A DNA stretch of 64,000 nucleotides, taken from assembly GCF_004362015.1 (NCBI RefSeq), contig NZ_SNWW01000003.1, positions 434,001 to 498,000 of the forward strand. Reading direction: 5' to 3'. Origin of the DNA: Flavobacterium chryseum (GTDB lineage: Bacteria; Bacteroidota; Bacteroidia; Flavobacteriales; Flavobacteriaceae). This document shows positions 16,546 through 24,688 of this stretch, one piece after another; within the stretch, counting starts at the first letter, position 1; every line of letters starts with the position of its first letter. The notes under the pieces are model-generated. The model searched no databases, had not been told where the DNA came from, and saw only the letters and a program-made list of their open reading frames with translations. A program made the translations under genes and the position numbers.

Positions 16546-16570
16546 AACATCCTCAAAAGAGGATGTTCTT
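16546..16570 (+). terminator. Terminator after folA
   Basis: A 9-bp perfect stem AACATCCTC / GAGGATGTT (16546-16554, 16559-16567) with an AAAA loop, 8 bases after the folA stop. The T-run is weak. Confidence 0.65.
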
Positions 16571-16702
16571 AGTAAAAATGATTTCTAGCTTAGGACTTAT
16601 TCAAGAAATAGTTTTAGTAACATGAACTAAAAGCTACAATCGTTATAAACAACTGAACTTAAAGCTATAATATTAATTCTTTTGAGAGACATCTCAAAAA
16701 AA

Positions 16703-16738
16703 GCCTTTAATACCAAATACCACGAAGGTATTAAAGGC
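16703..16738. repeat. 12-bp inverted repeat in the folA-menG gap
   Basis: GCCTTTAATACC (16703-16714) and GGTATTAAAGGC (16727-16738) are perfect complements with a 12-base loop, flanked by A-runs on both sides. A smaller hairpin TTGAGA/TCTCAA lies at 16682-16697. A minus-strand terminator is one reading, though no gene ends here on that strand. Confidence 0.5.
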
Positions 16739-16960
16739 AAAAAAATTAAAATTTCCAAAAACAAATTTAATCCTAAGAACGTATTTTGCACTTTAAAAAT
16801 AGTATTGAATATCACTACAACACTTTTAAAACTACTTTCAAGAACAAATGAAATACCAGCGCAAAAAAGCATTCATTTGATTTGAGTCCTAAAGCCGCTA
16901 TCAATCATTAAAATTTTAAATATTAACAAGACAAAATTGATTAAAAAATTCAACTGTTAC

Positions 16961-17006
16961 AATACCCACTTTCCGTGATTTTTTTAAAATACCCGTTTTC
17001 CGTGAT
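16961..17006. promoter_or_regulatory. Tandem 19-base direct repeats upstream of menG
   Basis: AATACCCACTTTCCGTGAT (16961-16979) and AATACCCGTTTTCCGTGAT (16988-17006) match at 17 of 19 positions, with starts 27 bases apart. They lie about 90-137 bases before the menG -7 element, a position that fits an upstream regulator-binding array. Confidence 0.5.
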
Positions 17007-17097
17007 AACTTAAAAACAAACCGGGATCAAAAAAATATTTTCTAAAACATTTGATTTACAATTTAAAAAACCCAATTACAGTTAAGTCAGATTGTAT

Positions 17098-17105
17098 TAT
17101 ATTTG
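17098..17105 (+). promoter_or_regulatory. -7 element of menG promoter
   Basis: TATATTTG matches TAnnTTTG 16 bases before the ATG at 17121. It overlaps the earlier in-frame TTG at 17103, which argues that translation starts at 17121. Confidence 0.6.
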
Positions 17106-17120
17106 CGTAAATTAAAAGTA

Positions 17121-17852
17121 ATGAGCGAAAAAGTAACTCCGTATAAAGATTCAGCATTAGGCAAAAAAGAACAAGTTGCCCAAATGTTTGATACTATCTC
17201 TGGAAACTATGATAATTTAAACCGTGTAATTTCATTTGGAATTGACATTAAATGGCGTAAAAAAGTATTAAAAATAGTTTCTGATGCAAAACCAAAAATT
17301 ATTCTTGACATTGCAACAGGAACAGGCGATTTGGCTATTTTAATGGCACAAACAAATGCTCAAAAAATTATTGGTTTAGATATTTCTGCAGGAATGCTTG
17401 AAGTTGGAAAAAAGAAAATTGAAGAAAGAAAACTATCCAATGTTATTGAAATGGTTTTAGGAGATTCTGAAAATATGCCTTTTGAAGATAATTATTTTGA
17501 CGCTATAACGGTAGGTTTTGGTGTTCGAAATTTTGAGAATTTAGAAAAGGGGTTTTCTGAAATTTTAAGGGTTTTAAAGCCAAATGGTGTTTTTGTAATT
17601 TTAGAAACTTCGGTTCCGGACAAAACGCCGTATAAACAAGGTTATAGATTTTATACCAAAAATATACTTCCAATTATAGGAAAATTGTTCTCTAAAGATA
17701 ATTCAGCTTACGGATATTTGTCTGAATCTGCTGCTGTTTTTCCATATGGAGAAGCTTTAAACAATATTTTGCGAAAAATTGGGTTTATAGATGTTGTGGC
17801 TATGCCTCAAACTTTTGGAGTTGCAACCATTTATTCTGCTTCTAAAAAATAG
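17121..17852 (+). CDS. menG: Demethylmenaquinone methyltransferase
   Basis: A 243-residue SAM-dependent methyltransferase (UbiE/MenG family) that performs the last step of menaquinone synthesis. In Bacteroidota, which use menaquinone, this is the expected role. SAM motif I is [14 protein letters not shown] near residue 60. Other family segments are [35 protein letters not shown] and [19 protein letters not shown] chose the ATG at 17121 ([11 protein letters not shown]) over an in-frame TTG at 17103, which falls inside the promoter element. Only one base separates its stop from sprT, so the two are co-transcribed. Confidence 0.93.
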   Translation: MSEKVTPYKDSALGKKEQVAQMFDTISGNYDNLNRVISFGIDIKWRKKVLKIVSDAKPKIILDIATGTGDLAILMAQTNAQKIIGLDISAGMLEVGKKKIEERKLSNVIEMVLGDSENMPFEDNYFDAITVGFGVRNFENLEKGFSEILRVLKPNGVFVILETSVPDKTPYKQGYRFYTKNILPIIGKLFSKDNSAYGYLSESAAVFPYGEALNNILRKIGFIDVVAMPQTFGVATIYSASKK

Positions 17853-17853
17853 T

Positions 17854-18573
17854 ATGAAAAAAACAGTAATCTTACTTTTATTAGTCTTAACGACAAACGG
17901 ATATTCGCAATTTGCTAAAAACATGTTTAGCAAGGATCCTATTATTAATCTCGAAAACTGGCAAAAACAACGCCTTTATTTTGGCTATTATTTAGGCTTT
18001 AATAATTTCGACTTTAAATTTGATTACAAAACTCCAATAGCTCAAGATATTCAGGTTAAAAAAACTACTGGCTTTAATGTTGGTGTTGTTGCTGATTTAA
18101 GATTGCAGGAATATATTAATTTACGTTTTGAACCAGGTTTATATTACACAAAACGTGATTTATATTATCCTGAATTATTTGAGCAAGGCGAAAGTTCTTA
18201 CTTGAGAGAAGTAAGCAGTACTTATATTCATTTTCCTTTATTATTAAAATTCTCCTCTCTTCGAACAGGAAACATTCGTCCGTATTTAGTTGGAGGAATG
18301 TCGACTACGCTAAATTTATCCGCGAACTCAAAATCTAAAGATGATAATTTTGAAGGAAAGTTTAGAGTAAAACCGTGGACTGCAGCTTACGAACTTGGTT
18401 TTGGAATCGATATTTTCTCAGAATATTTTATTTTCTCTCCTTCCATCAGAGGAATGTTTGGTATTACGGATGAATTAATTCGTGATAATCCCGCAAATGG
18501 GCCTAGTGCATGGACAGATAATATTGATTCTATGAAATCGAGAGCGATTTTAATAAATTTCACTTTCCATTAA
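17854..18573 (+). CDS. sprT: Type IX secretion / gliding protein SprT (PorT family)
   Basis: A 239-residue outer-membrane protein with a signal peptide (residues 1-19, ending NGYSQ) and a run of amphipathic beta-strands typical of an eight-stranded PorT-like barrel. Segments such as LYFGYYLGFNNFDFKFDYK and FEPGLYYTKRDLYY and the terminal Phe-Thr-Phe-His fit. PorT (SprT in Flavobacterium johnsoniae) is needed for type IX secretion in Bacteroidota. The context next to menG, with tamL nearby, matches what I recall for flavobacterial sprT. The start is at 17854 (MKKTV); an upstream in-frame ATG lies within menG. Assignment rests on family resemblance and neighbourhood, so a generic porin-like protein remains possible. 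Confidence 0.75.
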   Translation: MKKTVILLLLVLTTNGYSQFAKNMFSKDPIINLENWQKQRLYFGYYLGFNNFDFKFDYKTPIAQDIQVKKTTGFNVGVVADLRLQEYINLRFEPGLYYTKRDLYYPELFEQGESSYLREVSSTYIHFPLLLKFSSLRTGNIRPYLVGGMSTTLNLSANSKSKDDNFEGKFRVKPWTAAYELGFGIDIFSEYFIFSPSIRGMFGITDELIRDNPANGPSAWTDNIDSMKSRAILINFTFH

Positions 18574-18582
18574 AACAAATTC

Positions 18583-19311
18583 TTAACTATTTCGTTTAAA
18601 TTCACTAAGAATAATTGCTGTTGCAGTAGCTACATTCAAACTTTCTGTTTTTTGTAGCTCTCCAAACCTTGGAATTGTGAGTCGGCTTGTGACCATCTTT
18701 TCAATCTCTGCCGAAATACCATTGGCTTCATTACCCATAATAATGATTCCACTTTGAGGCAAATTCGATTGATAAATGTTTTCTCCGTTCATAAAAGTTC
18801 CAAACACCGGTAATTCTGTTTGAGCGATAAAAGCTTTCAAATCGACATAATTTACATTTACTCTGGTGATCGATCCCATAGTGGCCTGAACTACTTTTGG
18901 ATTATAAATATCAACGGTTTCGTTAGAACAAATAATTTGTTTAATACCAAACCAGTCGCAAAGGCGTAAAATCGTTCCCAGATTTCCGGGGTCACGAATA
19001 TCGTCTAACGCTAAAATTAAGCCGGAGTCGATTATTTCATTTTCGGATGGAATTTTAAAAACCGCCAAACAGGAATTTGGAGTTGTTAAAGCACTTATTT
19101 TTTTAAGGTCCTGCTCATAAATAAGCGTTCGTTTTGAGGAATGAACAGTTTCAAAATCATTTTGCGTTGAATATAAATGTTCTAATTCAAAATTGGATTG
19201 CAACAGTTCTTGAATTACCTTTACTCCTTCGGCAAAAAAGAGTTGATTTGCAAAACGTTGCTTTTTTTGATGTAAACCTGTTATAAGCTTTATTTGGTTT
19301 TTACTAACCAT
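18583..19311 (-). CDS. SPOUT (TrmH/SpoU-type) RNA 2'-O-methyltransferase
   Basis: A 242-residue RNA methyltransferase of the TrmH/RlmB group. The N-terminal part (residues 1-90) is the substrate-binding domain. The C-terminal knot shows the three SPOUT motifs: LDDIRDPGNLGTILRLCDWF with the catalytic Arg, IIMGNEANGIS, and IPRFGELQKTESLNVATATA. Exact target (rRNA or tRNA nucleotide) cannot be told. It converges on sprT and is divergent from tamL, with 37 bases between the two starts. Confidence 0.88.
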   Translation of the reverse strand: MVSKNQIKLITGLHQKKQRFANQLFFAEGVKVIQELLQSNFELEHLYSTQNDFETVHSSKRTLIYEQDLKKISALTTPNSCLAVFKIPSENEIIDSGLILALDDIRDPGNLGTILRLCDWFGIKQIICSNETVDIYNPKVVQATMGSITRVNVNYVDLKAFIAQTELPVFGTFMNGENIYQSNLPQSGIIIMGNEANGISAEIEKMVTSRLTIPRFGELQKTESLNVATATAIILSEFKRNS

Positions 19312-19320
19312 AAAATAATG

Positions 19321-19328
19321 TACTTTTG
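19321..19328 (+). promoter_or_regulatory. -7 element of tamL promoter
   Basis: TACTTTTG matches TAnnTTTG, 20 bases before the TTG start at 19349, and leaves no room for a longer reading frame start. Confidence 0.55.
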
Positions 19329-19348
19329 AATTAAATATTTAAAAACAC

Positions 19349-21904
19349 TTGAAAAAGAATTCCACAAAAATAGTAGCATTTATTCTAATAGCAATATTTA
19401 TTTCTGCTTGTGATGCCGTAAAAAGAGTTCCGGATGGAAAAAACCTTCTTGTTAAAAATAATATTCTTGTAAATGGCAAGTCTTCAAACGACGAAATTGC
19501 ATCAAACCAAATGTATCAAAAACCTAATGGTACTCTATTAGGGTACAAATTACGTTTGAATATGTACAATTTAGCGAATTTAAATCCCGATTCTACTTAT
19601 CAGGCAAAATTTAAAAATAATCCGGGCTTATACGAGCGTCAGGCTAAAATATTATCTGCAAAACAGGTCGACCGACTTGGACAGTCTTTTTTATATAAAG
19701 GAATTCATGAGTTTTTAAAAAATACAGGGGAACCTCCTGTAATTGTTGATACTGTAAAGACACAAAAATCTTTAGTGCGTTTAAAATTCTATTATTTTAA
19801 TAATGGTTACTTTAATGTAAAAACAGATTATACTATTGATAGTATTGCCAGAAAAAAAGCGCAGGTAAACTACAACATTACCACCGGGCCTGGTTATAAA
19901 TTAGATTCAATTAAAACGAACATTCTAACTCCGGCTCTGGATTCATTGTATAAAACGAATAATGAGCCTTCTCTTTTAAAATCCGGAAATCAATTTAAAA
20001 CTTCTGATTTTGAAGAAGAAAAAGCCCGTATTACCACTTATTTCAGAAATCACGGTGCTTACTTTTTTCAACCAACTTATATCAATTATAATATTGATAC
20101 GATTGGTAAACAACACAAAGCTGATGTAACTTTAATTATCAACAACAATAATATTCAGGAAAGAGATTCAAGCCGTACAGAACCTTTTAAATTGTATAAA
20201 ATTAGCGATGTAAATATCTATACTGATTATTCGCCTACGAATGCAAAAGCAAAAATTAACGATAGCACAACATATAAAAACTTTAATTTATACAGTTATA
20301 AAACCTTAAAATATAAGCCGCGTGCTATTACTGACGCCATTTTTATTACAAAAGGAAGTACTTTTTCAGATACTCGTACAACACTTTCGTCACGATATTT
20401 AAATAATTTAAAGATTTTCAATTATCCCTCAATACAATATGAAGTCGATAAAAGAGATTCAAAGGCAGAGTCTTTAATCGCTAATGTTTATCTAACGCCA
20501 AGGAAAAAATATAGCTTTGGTGCTTCTTTAGATTTAACGCATTCGAACATTCAGGATTTTGGAATTGGAGCCAGCGTTTCTGAAACAATTCGAAATGTTT
20601 TTAACAGAGCTGAAACGTTAGAAATTTCAGCACGTATGAATATTGGTTCTTCAAAAGATATGGCCAATCCTAATGATAATTTCTTTAATGTTTCGGAATA
20701 TGGAGTTGATACAAAACTTAATTTCCCGAGAATTTTAATGCCTTTTGGAACTGAAAAAATTATTCCAAAAAGAATGATTCCTTCTACCAGTATTGCTGCA
20801 GGTTTCTCTAAGCAACGAAATATTGGTTTAGATAAAGAAAATTTTACGGGTGGAATTTCTTATAATTGGTCTCCAAAACGTCGTAATACTGTAAAACTTG
20901 ATTTATTGAATGCGCAATTTGTACGCAACTTAAATCCTAACAATTATTTTAGAGTTTATAGTTCTTCATACAATGAATTAAATAATATTGCAGGAACTTA
21001 TAATACTACTCCAACCAATATTGATTCAAATGGAAATTTGATCATTTCTGAAGGAACAACGGGTTTTACTAATGATGTATTAAACGGAAACACTGTATTA
21101 ACTCCAGGGAATCCGGAATACAGAGATGTTGAAAGCATCGAGGAACGAAGAGTTCGATTAACAGAAAATGACTTTATTTTAGCAACTAGTTATACTTTTA
21201 CGACAACAACAAAAAAAGATCTTGCCGATAATACTTTTTATCAATTTAAAACAAAAATAGAATCTGCAGGAACTTTATTATCAGCCATTTCAAATGTCGC
21301 AAATCTGCCTAAAAACACAAAAGGCAATTATGAAATATTCAGCTTAGAATATTCTGAATATATAAAAACAGAATTCGATTATATCAAACATTGGGATTTT
21401 GGCAAAGAAAAAGTTTTAGCTTTTAGAAGCTTTTTTGGAATCGCTATTCCTTTTGGAAATTCAGATTATATTCCGTTTTCACGAAGTTATTATTCTGGAG
21501 GTTCAAATGATAACCGTGCTTGGCAGCCTTATTCATTAGGTCCCGGAAGTACCGATGCGATGAACGATTTTAATGAGGCCAATATGAAGATTGCATTGAG
21601 TGCAGAATTTCGATTTAAAATTTTTGGCGATGTTAAAGGAGCTATCTTTGCAGATGCCGGAAATATATGGAATGTGCTCGATAATGTGATTGACACGAAA
21701 GCAAAATTTGACAACGTAAACGATTTAGCTGAAATTGCTTTGGGTTCCGGATTTGGTTTACGATACGATTTAAGCTTTTTTGTAATTCGATTAGATTTGG
21801 GCTTCAAGACATATAATCCGGCACATGAGGAGGGAGATAGATGGTTTAAAGAATACAATTTTGGTCACTCGGTTTTAAATTTTGGAATAAATTATCCGTT
21901 CTAA
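19349..21904 (+). CDS. tamL: TamA/BamA-like outer-membrane lipoprotein (TamL)
   Basis: An 851-residue Omp85-superfamily protein with a lipoprotein signal (lipobox ending ISAC, Cys near residue 20). POTRA-like repeats occupy roughly residues 25-390 (for instance LVRLKFYYFNNGYFNVKTDY and ITTYFRNHGAYFFQPTYI). The C-terminal barrel has the late motif IRLDLGFKTYNPAHE and ends in Phe. Flavobacteria carry a TamA-like lipoprotein called TamL, and this fits it: a barrel assembly or envelope-transport factor anchored by an N-terminal lipid, unlike the non-lipidated TamA of proteobacteria. The start is TTG, supported by the promoter position. The stop overlaps an ATG that is not the fbaA start. Confidence 0.85.
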   Translation: MKKNSTKIVAFILIAIFISACDAVKRVPDGKNLLVKNNILVNGKSSNDEIASNQMYQKPNGTLLGYKLRLNMYNLANLNPDSTYQAKFKNNPGLYERQAKILSAKQVDRLGQSFLYKGIHEFLKNTGEPPVIVDTVKTQKSLVRLKFYYFNNGYFNVKTDYTIDSIARKKAQVNYNITTGPGYKLDSIKTNILTPALDSLYKTNNEPSLLKSGNQFKTSDFEEEKARITTYFRNHGAYFFQPTYINYNIDTIGKQHKADVTLIINNNNIQERDSSRTEPFKLYKISDVNIYTDYSPTNAKAKINDSTTYKNFNLYSYKTLKYKPRAITDAIFITKGSTFSDTRTTLSSRYLNNLKIFNYPSIQYEVDKRDSKAESLIANVYLTPRKKYSFGASLDLTHSNIQDFGIGASVSETIRNVFNRAETLEISARMNIGSSKDMANPNDNFFNVSEYGVDTKLNFPRILMPFGTEKIIPKRMIPSTSIAAGFSKQRNIGLDKENFTGGISYNWSPKRRNTVKLDLLNAQFVRNLNPNNYFRVYSSSYNELNNIAGTYNTTPTNIDSNGNLIISEGTTGFTNDVLNGNTVLTPGNPEYRDVESIEERRVRLTENDFILATSYTFTTTTKKDLADNTFYQFKTKIESAGTLLSAISNVANLPKNTKGNYEIFSLEYSEYIKTEFDYIKHWDFGKEKVLAFRSFFGIAIPFGNSDYIPFSRSYYSGGSNDNRAWQPYSLGPGSTDAMNDFNEANMKIALSAEFRFKIFGDVKGAIFADAGNIWNVLDNVIDTKAKFDNVNDLAEIALGSGFGLRYDLSFFVIRLDLGFKTYNPAHEEGDRWFKEYNFGHSVLNFGINYPF

Positions 21905-21918
21905 TGCTAATTAATTCT

Positions 21919-21926
21919 TATTTTTG
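21919..21926 (+). promoter_or_regulatory. -7 element of fbaA promoter
   Basis: TATTTTTG matches TAnnTTTG, 38 bases before the ATG at 21964. It lies downstream of the ATG at 21904, so that earlier in-frame start is not used from this promoter. Confidence 0.6.
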
Positions 21927-21963
21927 CAACCTAAAAACTAAAAACAACTATAAAAAAATTACA

Positions 21964-23031
21964 ATGGCACACAACATTAAACCCGGAGTAGCTACAGGAG
22001 ATCAAGTTCAGGAGATTTTTAATTATGCGAAAGAAAAAGGTTTTGCTTTACCAGCCGTAAACGTTACTGGTTCAAGCACAATCAATGGAGTACTTGAAAC
22101 TGCAGCAAAACTAAACGCGCCAGTTATTATTCAATTTTCAAACGGAGGAGCACAATTTAACGCTGGAAAAGGATTATCTAACGCTAATGAAAAATCAGCA
22201 ATCGCTGGTGGAATCGCAGGAGCAAAACATATTCACACTTTAGCAGAAGCTTATGGTGCAACTGTAATTTTGCATACTGACCACTGTGCAAAAAAATTAT
22301 TGCCTTGGATTGATGGTTTGTTAGATGCATCTGAAAAACATTTTGCAGAAACAGGAAAACCATTATTCAGTTCTCATATGATCGATTTGTCTGAGGAGCC
22401 AATCGAAGAAAACATCGAGATCTGTAAAGAGTATTTAGCGAGAATGAGTAAAATGGGTATGACATTAGAAATCGAGCTTGGTATTACAGGTGGTGAAGAA
22501 GATGGTGTTGATAACTCTGATGTTGATAGCTCAAAATTATATACACAGCCAGAAGAAGTAGCTTATGCTTACGAAGAATTATCTAAAATAAGCCCTAAAT
22601 TTACTATCGCTGCTGCATTTGGAAACGTTCACGGTGTTTACAAACCAGGAAACGTAAAATTGACTCCAAAAATCTTAAAAAATTCTCAGGATTTCGTTCA
22701 AAACAAATTCAAAACTGGTCCAAACCCGGTAGATTTCGTTTTCCACGGAGGTTCAGGTTCTACACTTGAAGAAATCAGAGAAGGAATTAGCTACGGAGTT
22801 ATCAAAATGAATATTGATACAGATTTACAATTTGCATATACTGAAGGAATTCGTGATTATATGGTTAAAAACATTGACTATTTAAAAACACAAATTGGTA
22901 ACCCAGAAGGTGCCGAAGTTCCTAACAAAAAATATTATGACCCAAGAAAATGGGTACGTGAAAGCGAAGTGACATTCAATACAAGACTTGAGCAAGCTTT
23001 TGCAGACTTGAATAACGTAAACACACTATAA
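21964..23031 (+). CDS. fbaA: Fructose-bisphosphate aldolase, class II
   Basis: A 355-residue zinc-dependent aldolase that splits fructose 1,6-bisphosphate in glycolysis and joins trioses in gluconeogenesis. The zinc-site segment ATVILHTDHCAKKLLPW holds the metal and catalytic residues, and further features are GITGGEEDGVDNSDVD, AAFGNVHGVYKPGNVKL with the zinc His, and DFVFHGGSGSTLEEI for phosphate binding. The length matches the long (E. coli FbaA-like) type. The start MAHNIKPGV was chosen from the promoter and family length. A heptamer-repeat spacer leads into accD. Confidence 0.96.
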   Translation: MAHNIKPGVATGDQVQEIFNYAKEKGFALPAVNVTGSSTINGVLETAAKLNAPVIIQFSNGGAQFNAGKGLSNANEKSAIAGGIAGAKHIHTLAEAYGATVILHTDHCAKKLLPWIDGLLDASEKHFAETGKPLFSSHMIDLSEEPIEENIEICKEYLARMSKMGMTLEIELGITGGEEDGVDNSDVDSSKLYTQPEEVAYAYEELSKISPKFTIAAAFGNVHGVYKPGNVKLTPKILKNSQDFVQNKFKTGPNPVDFVFHGGSGSTLEEIREGISYGVIKMNIDTDLQFAYTEGIRDYMVKNIDYLKTQIGNPEGAEVPNKKYYDPRKWVRESEVTFNTRLEQAFADLNNVNTL

Positions 23032-23114
23032 ATTTTAGATTACTGATTTCAGATTTTAGATTCCTTGAAGTCTAAAATCTGAAGTCTACAGTCTAAAATC
23101 TAAAATCTAAAAAA
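23032..23114. repeat. AAATCTA heptamer repeats between fbaA and accD
   Basis: Starting at the fbaA stop, the spacer carries TTTTAGATT units then the complementary series. TTCAGATTTTAGA (23048-23060) and TCTAAAATCTGAA (23071-23083) form a 13-bp perfect stem with a 10-base loop. The right side continues as AAGTCTA, CAGTCTA, AAATCTA, AAATCTA with a 7-base period right up to the accD ATG at 23115. This is the same family as the etfB-etfA spacer. Confidence 0.8.
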
Positions 23115-23969
23115 ATGGCTTGGTTTAAAAGACAGGAAAAAGGGATTACGACCGCTACAGAAGATAAAATGGACGTTCCGAAAGGATTGTGGTACAAATC
23201 TCCTACTGGAAAAATTATTGACGCTGACGAATTAGCCAGAAACTTATTTGTTAGTCCTGAAGATGATTTTCACGTTCGAATTGGAAGCGCAACCTATTTT
23301 GAAATTTTATTCGACAACAACGAATTTGTTGAGTTAGATAAAAACATGACATCAAAAGATCCTTTGCATTTTGTGGATACAAAAAAATATGCAGAACGAT
23401 TGAAAGATGTAATGGAAAAAACTCATCTTAAAGACGCTGTACGTACGGGAGTTGGAAAATCTAAAGGAAAAGAACTTGTAATTTGCTGTATGGATTTCGC
23501 CTTTATTGGTGGGTCTATGGGAGCTGTTGTAGGTGAAAAAATCGCAAGAGGTATTGATCATGCGATCAAAAACAAGCTTCCTTTTGTAATGATTTCTAAA
23601 TCCGGAGGAGCTCGTATGATGGAAGCTGCTTATTCGTTAATGCAATTAGCAAAAACATCTGTAAAATTAGCGCAACTTGCAGAAGCTGGCTTACCATACA
23701 TTTCTTTATGTACAGACCCAACTACTGGAGGAACTACTGCATCTTACGCAATGTTAGGAGACATTAATATCTCTGAGCCGGGTGCTTTGATTGGTTTCGC
23801 TGGTCCTCGTGTTGTTCGTGATACTACAGGAAAAGATTTACCTGAAGGTTTTCAAACTGCTGAGTTTCTTTTAGAGCACGGTTTCCTAGATTTTATTACG
23901 CCTAGAAAAGATTTAAAAGACAAGATCAACTTATATATTGATTTGATTCAGAATAGCAATATTAGATAG
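23115..23969 (+). CDS. accD: Acetyl-CoA carboxylase carboxyltransferase subunit beta, zinc ligands absent
   Basis: A 284-residue beta subunit of the carboxyltransferase that makes malonyl-CoA for fatty acid synthesis together with AccA. The crotonase-like core is well conserved: [52 protein letters not shown] and [20 protein letters not shown]. In the usual family the N-terminus carries a four-Cys zinc ribbon. Here the four positions are Ser29, Gly32, Ser47 and Asp50 (KSPTG and VSPEDD), so zinc cannot bind there, although spacing and flanking residues (PKGLWYK before, FHVRIG after) are kept. It is probably co-transcribed with fbaA. Confidence 0.95.
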   Translation: MAWFKRQEKGITTATEDKMDVPKGLWYKSPTGKIIDADELARNLFVSPEDDFHVRIGSATYFEILFDNNEFVELDKNMTSKDPLHFVDTKKYAERLKDVMEKTHLKDAVRTGVGKSKGKELVICCMDFAFIGGSMGAVVGEKIARGIDHAIKNKLPFVMISKSGGARMMEAAYSLMQLAKTSVKLAQLAEAGLPYISLCTDPTTGGTTASYAMLGDINISEPGALIGFAGPRVVRDTTGKDLPEGFQTAEFLLEHGFLDFITPRKDLKDKINLYIDLIQNSNIR

Positions 23970-23991
23970 TTTTAAACTTCTAAAAACACAT

Positions 23992-24026
23992 AAAATCCCA
24001 TTCGCTTCGGCTAATGGGATTTTTTT
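23992..24026 (+). terminator. Terminator after accD
   Basis: An 11-bp perfect stem AAAATCCCATT / AATGGGATTTT (23992-24002, 24013-24023) with a 10-base loop and a run of T. Confidence 0.85.
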
Positions 24027-24052
24027 ATATCTTTATTTTAAATCTATACTTT

Positions 24053-24688
24053 ATGACGAGAATTTTATTGCTTTCCATGATTTTGCTCTTTTTAAATTGT
24101 TCTAAGAAACAAGAAATAGAAAAAAACACACCTTACATAATTTCTCAAAAAACACACAAAGTAATTTATGGTGACACAATTCTGTCACCTCCACCAATTC
24201 CTGGATGGCTTGTTTATGGAACAGATACATTTATCATCAACTCCGATTCTACAGCTTATTATTTCCAAAATAAAGAAATAGGATTTATATGCGGAACACC
24301 AAATGCAGATACAATTCCATATTTTAGTAATTTACAATCAAGAGACTTAATAGTAATATCAAACAAAAACATCTATGATTTTATAAAATTAAATTATAGT
24401 AATGATTTTCGAAATGCGACTTTTATTGCATCACAATCGGACACAATAAATTCTAAATTTTTTTTCGATTTGTATAAATCTTTAAAAAAATTTGAAAGAG
24501 ATCGAGATTTTGTTTGTATAAGGAGAACAACGCAAGAAGAAGATACCGTTATTTATTATAAAAGAAATAATAAATATTACAATTCCACCGATATCAAATG
24601 GGACAAAACAAGAATTAAATTCCCCGAACATTTAGAATTTGTAAAAGAAAAGAATAAAACAAAACCCCAAAGAGAAAACTTAAATTAA
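24053..24688 (+). CDS. Hypothetical lipoprotein
   Basis: A 211-residue protein starting MTRILLLSMILLFLNCSKKQ, a lipoprotein signal with the lipidated Cys at residue 16. I chose the ATG at 24053 because the upstream in-frame start lies in the accD terminator. The mature part is soluble, rich in Lys, Asn, Thr and aromatic residues. I recognise no domain. Its last four bases overlap the 3' end of the convergent cupin gene. Confidence 0.65.
   Translation: MTRILLLSMILLFLNCSKKQEIEKNTPYIISQKTHKVIYGDTILSPPPIPGWLVYGTDTFIINSDSTAYYFQNKEIGFICGTPNADTIPYFSNLQSRDLIVISNKNIYDFIKLNYSNDFRNATFIASQSDTINSKFFFDLYKSLKKFERDRDFVCIRRTTQEEDTVIYYKRNNKYYNSTDIKWDKTRIKFPEHLEFVKEKNKTKPQRENLN

Larger units (their letters stand above)
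16539..17120. other. 582-base gap between folA and menG
   Basis: No gene is supported here. It holds the folA terminator (16546-16567), a 12-bp inverted repeat (16703-16738), two 19-base direct repeats (16961-17006) and the menG -7 element (17098-17105). Short open frames on both strands across about 16630-16885 are Lys-rich or hydrophobic and overlap each other, as expected by chance in AT-rich DNA. Confidence 0.6.

Noticed and set aside
16627-16885. Overlapping open frames of 81 (minus) and 67 (plus) codons in the folA-menG gap
   Set aside because: They overlap on opposite strands, have no promoter element or conserved motif, and the plus frame needs a TTG start within a small hairpin. Chance frames in AT-rich DNA are the simpler reading.
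17103-17120. TTG start for menG
   Set aside because: It falls on the promoter element; the ATG at 17121 gives the usual N-terminus.
21904-21963. Earlier ATG start for fbaA overlapping the tamL stop
   Set aside because: The added 20 residues do not resemble the family, and the promoter -7 element (21919-21926) lies inside that stretch.
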